From Pseudomonadota bacterium (lineage in GTDB: Bacteria > Pseudomonadota > Gammaproteobacteria > Burkholderiales > Casimicrobiaceae), in NCBI GenBank assembly GCA_022709775.1, contig JAKLIE010000047.1, forward strand, positions 1 to 8,970: a DNA stretch of 8,970 nt, read 5' to 3'. The notes under the pieces are model-generated. The model ran no database searches, was not told the DNA's origin, and saw only the letters and a program-made list of their open reading frames with translations. Positions 5,412 to 8,970 of this stretch are shown here, piece by piece. Within the stretch, counting starts at the first letter, position 1, and the number at the start of each line of letters is the position of its first letter. The translations under genes and the position numbers were made by a program.

Positions 5412-5693
5412 ATGAATCGCAATACGATCGACCGTGAAGCTGCAGTGCAGACCGCCGCCCGCTCGCTGGTGGCGACCGCGCTCGTGATGGGCCTCGCCGC
5501 GCTCGTGTGGGTCCATGTCGACCTCGAGTCGGGCTCCGTCCCGATCGTCGAGCGCGTGCTCGCCCCGGCATCCCCGGGCGCGGAAGGTTCCCTCCACGTG
5601 CCGGCCGGCGACCCTTCGGTGCCCGCGGCCGACGGCGTGTTCGCCCGCGGCGGTGCGTCGTCATTCGACGTACCGCCGGTCCCGACGTTCTGA
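5412..5693 (+). CDS. Small single-pass membrane protein of unknown function
   Basis: A 93-residue protein that I cannot assign to a family. Residues 1-16 are polar and charged (MNRNTIDREAAVQTAARS), residues about 18-36 form one hydrophobic segment (LVATALVMGLAALVWVHV), and the rest is rich in Pro, Ala, Gly and Ser, ending PPVPTF. No cleavage site is obvious, so it is best read as an inner-membrane anchor with a disordered tail outside the cytoplasm. ATG 5412 has GGGAGA at 5401-5406, five bases upstream; an in-frame ATG at 5382 is less well supported. It stands alone, with non-coding DNA on both sides and no partner gene that indicates its role. Confidence 0.65.
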   Translation: MNRNTIDREAAVQTAARSLVATALVMGLAALVWVHVDLESGSVPIVERVLAPASPGAEGSLHVPAGDPSVPAADGVFARGGASSFDVPPVPTF

Positions 5694-5795
5694 CCAGGGG
5701 ACGAACATACCGTCGAACCGCGGACACAGAATCCCGCTGGCCGGCGCGTCTTTTTTGCGCCCTCCCCGGACCCGCCCACGCGATCCGGGTCACGG

Positions 5796-5810
5796 GCAGA
5801 CAATGTCTGC
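5796..5810. promoter_or_regulatory. Perfect palindrome GCAGAC-AAT-GTCTGC
   Basis: Two 6-bp arms surround an AAT centre in an otherwise unremarkable gap. The size and symmetry resemble a dimeric regulator's operator, but no promoter or adjacent start ties it to a gene. Confidence 0.3.
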
Positions 5811-6029
5811 AGCCACCAATCGGCGGACGTCACCGCGTTCGCGATCTGCGGAGGCCGCGTCGTGAAACCCGGGCCGACGCCGGCAACCGTCTCCGCCGGA
5901 GGCCGCCGAGCCGCAGCCAAGGTACCGGCCAACGGCGAGCGCGCGACGAAGCCGACGTCTCTCGCCCGCGGTGTTCCGGAAGAGGGGGCGCCGGTTACGA
6001 CCCGGCGTCGGCGCTGAAGCATCGGCGTA

Positions 6030-6067
6030 TGGCCGGGTGGAGCGCGGGATCGCCTCCGCTCCGGCCA
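6030..6067 (-). terminator. Stem-loop downstream of the response regulator gene
   Basis: TGGCC (6030-6034) pairs with GGCCA (6063-6067), and GGAGCG (6039-6044) with CGCTCC (6057-6062), leaving a 4-base bulge and a 12-base loop. It lies 19 bases past the stop of the minus-strand response regulator. No T-run follows, so this is a possible factor-assisted or GC-rich terminator. Confidence 0.4.
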
Positions 6068-6085
6068 TCGGCGTGCCCCCGGCGC

Positions 6086-6718
6086 TCAGCTCAGATGCCG
6101 CTGCGCCGCCAGGACCGCCGCAGTGCGATTGCGCACGTTGAGCGCGCGGAACACGGCGATCAGGTGGACCTTGACCGTCCCCTCGCTGACGCCGAGCGCA
6201 TTGGCGATCGACTTGTTGGGGAGCCCTTGCGCGAGCAGCCGCAGAACCTCGACCTGGCGCGGCGTGAGCGCCGGCGCACCTTCGTCCGCCTTCGCCGCTG
6301 CGGAGAGCAGACGCGGCGGGACGTAGGTCCCGCCGGCGAGCACGAGCCGCACCGCGGACACGATCACGCCGGGCGGATCGCTCTTCGGCACGTAGCCCGA
6401 AACCCCGAGACCGAGCAGCGCGGCGACCTGCGAGGGATCCTCCTCGGCGGAAACGACGACCAGCGGCACCTGCGGCGCGCGAGCACGGAGCTCGCGTATC
6501 GTGTCGAGTCCGTTCGCACCGGGCATCCTCAGATCGACCAGCAGCAGGTCGAGGTCGGGATGCGCTTCGAGCATCGTCAGCGCGCCTCGTGCGTCCGAGG
6601 CCTCGACGAAGCTCGGTCCGCCGAGCTCGGCGAGCGCCGTGGCGAGCGCGGCGCGCATGATCGGATGATCGTCCGCGAGGCCGATCTTCCAGGTTGCCGC
6701 CGGCGCTGCATCCTTCAT
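6086..6718 (-). CDS. NarL/FixJ-family response regulator (REC + LuxR-type HTH)
   Basis: A 210-residue two-component transcription factor. The receiver domain (about 11-128) has the acidic pair Asp16-Asp17 in LADDHPIMR, the phosphoacceptor Asp62 in LLLVDLRMPG, Ser90 in VVVSAEED and Lys112 in GYVPKSDP, so all switch residues are present. After a short linker, residues about 150-208 form a LuxR-type helix-turn-helix (LTPRQVEVLRLLAQGLPNKSIANALGVSEGTVKVHL). Phosphorylation should drive dimerisation and DNA binding. The gene is divergent from a hybrid sensor kinase starting 72 bases away, which is the likely phosphodonor. A TATAAT on the minus strand lies upstream of the ATG at 6718. The ribosome-binding site is weak. 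Target genes cannot be inferred. Confidence 0.95.
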   Translation of the reverse strand: MKDAAPAATWKIGLADDHPIMRAALATALAELGGPSFVEASDARGALTMLEAHPDLDLLLVDLRMPGANGLDTIRELRARAPQVPLVVVSAEEDPSQVAALLGLGVSGYVPKSDPPGVIVSAVRLVLAGGTYVPPRLLSAAAKADEGAPALTPRQVEVLRLLAQGLPNKSIANALGVSEGTVKVHLIAVFRALNVRNRTAAVLAAQRHLS

Positions 6719-6762
6719 CGGTTCGGATCGGTGGCGATTGCGCGCGTGTCGATCAGGCGGGC

Positions 6763-6768
6763 ATTATA
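6763..6768 (-). promoter_or_regulatory. -10 element for the response regulator gene
   Basis: On the minus strand this is a consensus TATAAT, 44 bases before the ATG at 6718. The hexamer 17 bp upstream (TCGGGA) is a poor -35, so an activator may be needed. The same bases read on the plus strand (CATTAT, 6762-6767) with TTGCGC 18 bp upstream (6738-6743) could serve the kinase gene, so the two promoters may overlap. Confidence 0.55.
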
Positions 6769-6790
6769 GGAGCCGACGCCGGCGGTCCCG

Positions 6791-8970
6791 ATGCCCTCGC
6801 ACCGCGATTTTTCGCACTTCGCCGCCACGATGCTGGGGATGGTGCTGCTGCTGGTCGCCCTCCCGGCGGCGCCGTCGGCTGCTGCCGAGGCGCCGCCCGG
6901 CTCCCGGGTCCTCGCTGCGGGCCGGTTCGTCCTCGACGGCTCCGCGCTCCCGCCGACCGACGTTTCCGCCGGAACCCGGATCGTGCTTCCGGATCCCTGG
7001 CCGTTGACCCATCCGACCGCATCGGGATTCGCGTGGTACCTGTTCGAATGGCCGCTCGTCGAGCCGCCCGACGGCATCTACGCGCTGTACCTGCCCGGCA
7101 CGAACGTCAACGCGCAGGTGTTCGTGAACGAGACGCTGGTCGGATCGACCGGCGACCTCACCGGACGACGTCCGCAGAGCTGGGAGCGCGCGCAGGCCTT
7201 CGCGCTGCCCTTCGCGCTCCCGCACCAGGGCGTGAACCGCGTGGCGATCCGGGTCTACGTGCCGGAGGCATGGCTCGGCGGCCTCGAGCCGATCGTCGTC
7301 GGGCCGGCCGCCCAGGTGCGGCGCCTCGTGTTCCGCGACCTGTTCACGCACTCGATAGGCCCGGCGCTCGTCTCGGTGACGATCATCGTGCTCGGCGTGT
7401 TCATCCTCGGCCTGTGGATGCGCCGGCGCGACCCCACCTACGCGCTCTTCGGCGCGAGCGCGATCCTGTGGGGCGTGCACACGCTGCTCTCGCAACTGCC
7501 TTCCGCTCCGATCCCGCAGCCGCACTGGTCGATCTGGTGGCACGGCATGTACATGGCGTTCGTCTGCCTGCTGTGCGTGTTCTGCCTGCGCTTCACCGGG
7601 GTCGACTGGCGCATCTACCGGCGCATCGTCGTCGCGTTCGGATTCGCCGTCGTGCCGGCGCTCTATGCGGCGTCGGCCCTCGACGTCCTCGGCACCGCCT
7701 CGGTCGGGATCCGCGCAGGCGGCATTGCGCTGGTCGTCGTTGCGCTCTACGCGGTCGCCCGCTACGCGATCCGGATGCGCAACGTCGAGAGCCTGCTGCT
7801 CCTTATCGCCGGCGCCGTGTCGACGGCGTTCGCGGTGCACGACTGGCTCGGCGACCGGGACCCCTACACGATCCGCGAGCTGTGGCTCGTGCCGTACGCC
7901 GCGCTCGCGTTCCTCGTGCTGGTAGGCTGGATCCTCGTCGACCGGTTCGTCCGGGCGCTCAACGAGGCGGAGCGCTCCAACGTCGAGCTCGAGCAACGCG
8001 TCGGCGAGAAGAGCGCCGCGCTCGCGCTCCAGCTCGCACGCACGCAGGAAGCGCGCGACGCGGCGCAGCAGGCCGATCGCGCGAAATCGCGCTTCCTGGC
8101 AGCCGCGAGCCACGACCTGCGCCAGCCGCTGCACGCGCTGGGGCTGTTCGCGGCGAAGCTGCCCGAGCACGTCCGCGACGACGAGGGGGCGAGGCTCGCC
8201 GACCGCATTCGCCACTCGGTCGACTCGCTCGACGGCCTGCTCTCGTCGCTGCTCGACATATCCAAGCTCGACGCCGGCGCGATCGAGCCGAGGCCACGGG
8301 CCGTCGCACTCGACGACCTCTTCGACCGGGTGGCGGGCGACTTCGCGCCCGTGGCGCTCGAGCGCGGGTTGAAGCTGGCAGTCGTCCCGACGCGGCGGGT
8401 CGTGCATTCCGACCCCATCCTGCTCGAGCGGATCGTGCGCAACCTGGTCGACAACGCGCTCAAGCACACGCGATCGGGCGGCGTGGTCGTCGGCGCGCGG
8501 CCGCGGGGCGCGCAGGTCTCGATCGAGGTGCACGACAGCGGGCCGGGCATACCCGCGTCGGAGCGCGCGCGCGTGTTCGAGGAGTTCTACCAGATCGGCA
8601 ACCCCGAGCGCGACCGCTCGCAGGGACTGGGCCTCGGTCTCGCCATCGTGCGGCGGCTGGCCGACCTGCTCGGGCATCGCATCGAGGTCGACACGCACGT
8701 CGGACGCGGCTCGGTGTTCCGGGTCGTCGCCGAACGCGACGACCCTGTCGGCGTGCCGGCACCGGAGACGGCGGCCGGCGCACCGGGGTCGCTCGCCGGC
8801 CGCCGCATCGTCGTCATCGACGACGAGGAGGAGGTCCGTGCCGGCACGGCAACCGTCCTCGCGTCCTGGGGCTGCGAATGCATCGCCGCCGCGAACGCGG
8901 ACGACGCGCTGCTGGCGGCAGGCGGCCGCGTACCCGATGCGGTCATCGCCGACTGGAGGCTCGCCGCCGG
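6791..8970 (+). CDS. Hybrid sensor histidine kinase, 7TMR-DISM-like, cut by window end
   Basis: At least 726 residues are visible and the frame runs off the right edge. A signal peptide (about 1-32, hydrophobic MLGMVLLLVALPAAPSAAA) precedes a periplasmic beta-rich domain (about 35-185; YALYLPGTNVNAQVFVNETLVG looks like a jelly-roll ligand-binding fold). Seven hydrophobic segments follow at about 190-209, 216-236, 250-270, 279-298, 304-326, 334-352 and 361-384, then a helical linker without an evident HAMP. The kinase core has the phosphorylated His441 in SHDLRQPLHAL, N box NLVDNALKH (551-559), DSGPGIP (582-588) and GLGLGLAIV (612-620). A receiver domain begins near 672, with Asp677-Asp678 and probable phosphoacceptor Asp721. 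ATG 6791 is the only start after an in-frame stop at 6767-6769; its ribosome-binding site is weak. It senses an unknown periplasmic signal and probably feeds the divergent NarL-type regulator. Confidence 0.94.
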   Translation, partial: MPSHRDFSHFAATMLGMVLLLVALPAAPSAAAEAPPGSRVLAAGRFVLDGSALPPTDVSAGTRIVLPDPWPLTHPTASGFAWYLFEWPLVEPPDGIYALYLPGTNVNAQVFVNETLVGSTGDLTGRRPQSWERAQAFALPFALPHQGVNRVAIRVYVPEAWLGGLEPIVVGPAAQVRRLVFRDLFTHSIGPALVSVTIIVLGVFILGLWMRRRDPTYALFGASAILWGVHTLLSQLPSAPIPQPHWSIWWHGMYMAFVCLLCVFCLRFTGVDWRIYRRIVVAFGFAVVPALYAASALDVLGTASVGIRAGGIALVVVALYAVARYAIRMRNVESLLLLIAGAVSTAFAVHDWLGDRDPYTIRELWLVPYAALAFLVLVGWILVDRFVRALNEAERSNVELEQRVGEKSAALALQLARTQEARDAAQQADRAKSRFLAAASHDLRQPLHALGLFAAKLPEHVRDDEGARLADRIRHSVDSLDGLLSSLLDISKLDAGAIEPRPRAVALDDLFDRVAGDFAPVALERGLKLAVVPTRRVVHSDPILLERIVRNLVDNALKHTRSGGVVVGARPRGAQVSIEVHDSGPGIPASERARVFEEFYQIGNPERDRSQGLGLGLAIVRRLADLLGHRIEVDTHVGRGSVFRVVAERDDPVGVPAPETAAGAPGSLAGRRIVVIDDEEEVRAGTATVLASWGCECIAAANADDALLAAGGRVPDAVIADWRLAA

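Larger units (their letters stand above)
5694..6085. other. 392-base gap with several inverted repeats
   Basis: No frame here has a supported start, ribosome-binding site or recognisable product. It contains a T6 run (5751-5756) inside GGCGC...GCGCC (5743-5761), possibly the end of the upstream transcript; GACCCG/CGGGTC (5769-5791); GCAGAC-AAT-GTCTGC (5796-5810); and a larger stem, TGGCC/GGCCA plus GGAGCG/CGCTCC, at 6030-6067. The spacing leaves room for a small RNA, but I see no promoter that would prove one. Confidence 0.4.

Noticed and set aside
5507..6769. Plus-strand open frame of 420 codons across the gap and the response regulator
   Set aside because: It crosses a non-coding gap and is antisense to a clear REC-HTH gene; the translation shows no domain and no supported start.
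6764..8698. Very long minus-strand open frame (644 codons) opposite the hybrid kinase
   Set aside because: Its translation is low-complexity Arg/Asp/Glu/His sequence without motifs, while the plus strand encodes complete kinase motifs. It is an antisense shadow.

Overview
The window is GC-rich DNA (roughly 70% by eye) from a proteobacterium, most likely a betaproteobacterium. The grounds are the FdxA and IspG sequences, the two DUF2249 proteins, an Rnk-type factor and GGGTC-N-GACCC interspersed palindromes. No plasmid, phage or transposase gene is visible, so it reads as chromosome.

Positions 1-1719 look like a redox cluster. It runs: the C-terminal end of a DUF2249 protein, a ferredoxin-NADP reductase (fpr), a 7Fe ferredoxin (fdxA) joined to it by a 4-base stop/start overlap, a cluster of three short palindromes, and a second, complete DUF2249 protein. 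Electrons would pass between NADPH and FdxA through Fpr. Flanking DUF2249 genes suggest a microaerobic or nitrogen-oxide context, but that is inference.

Positions 1720-3358 hold the housekeeping gene ispG (isoprenoid MEP pathway, an Fe-S enzyme that needs reduced flavodoxin or ferredoxin), followed at once by tRNA-Leu(UAA).

Positions 3359-4726 carry a good sigma70-like promoter, a long leader with a possible 49-residue ORF, and a two-gene operon. The first gene is an Rnk/GreA-family protein. The second, overlapping it by 11 bases, is an unusual small protein carrying an EF-G domain V-like module with no GTPase domain. This pairing is the most unusual content of the window. A 10-bp perfect hairpin separates the operon from a convergent gene for a small four-cysteine, probably zinc-binding, protein.

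Positions 5121-6085 are mostly non-coding, with one small single-pass membrane protein gene (5412-5693) and several inverted repeats. Positions 6086-8970 hold a divergent two-component pair: a NarL/FixJ-type response regulator on the minus strand, and on the plus strand a large hybrid sensor kinase (periplasmic sensor domain, seven membrane segments, HisKA, HATPase, REC) that is cut by the window end. They share a short promoter region of about 70 bases.
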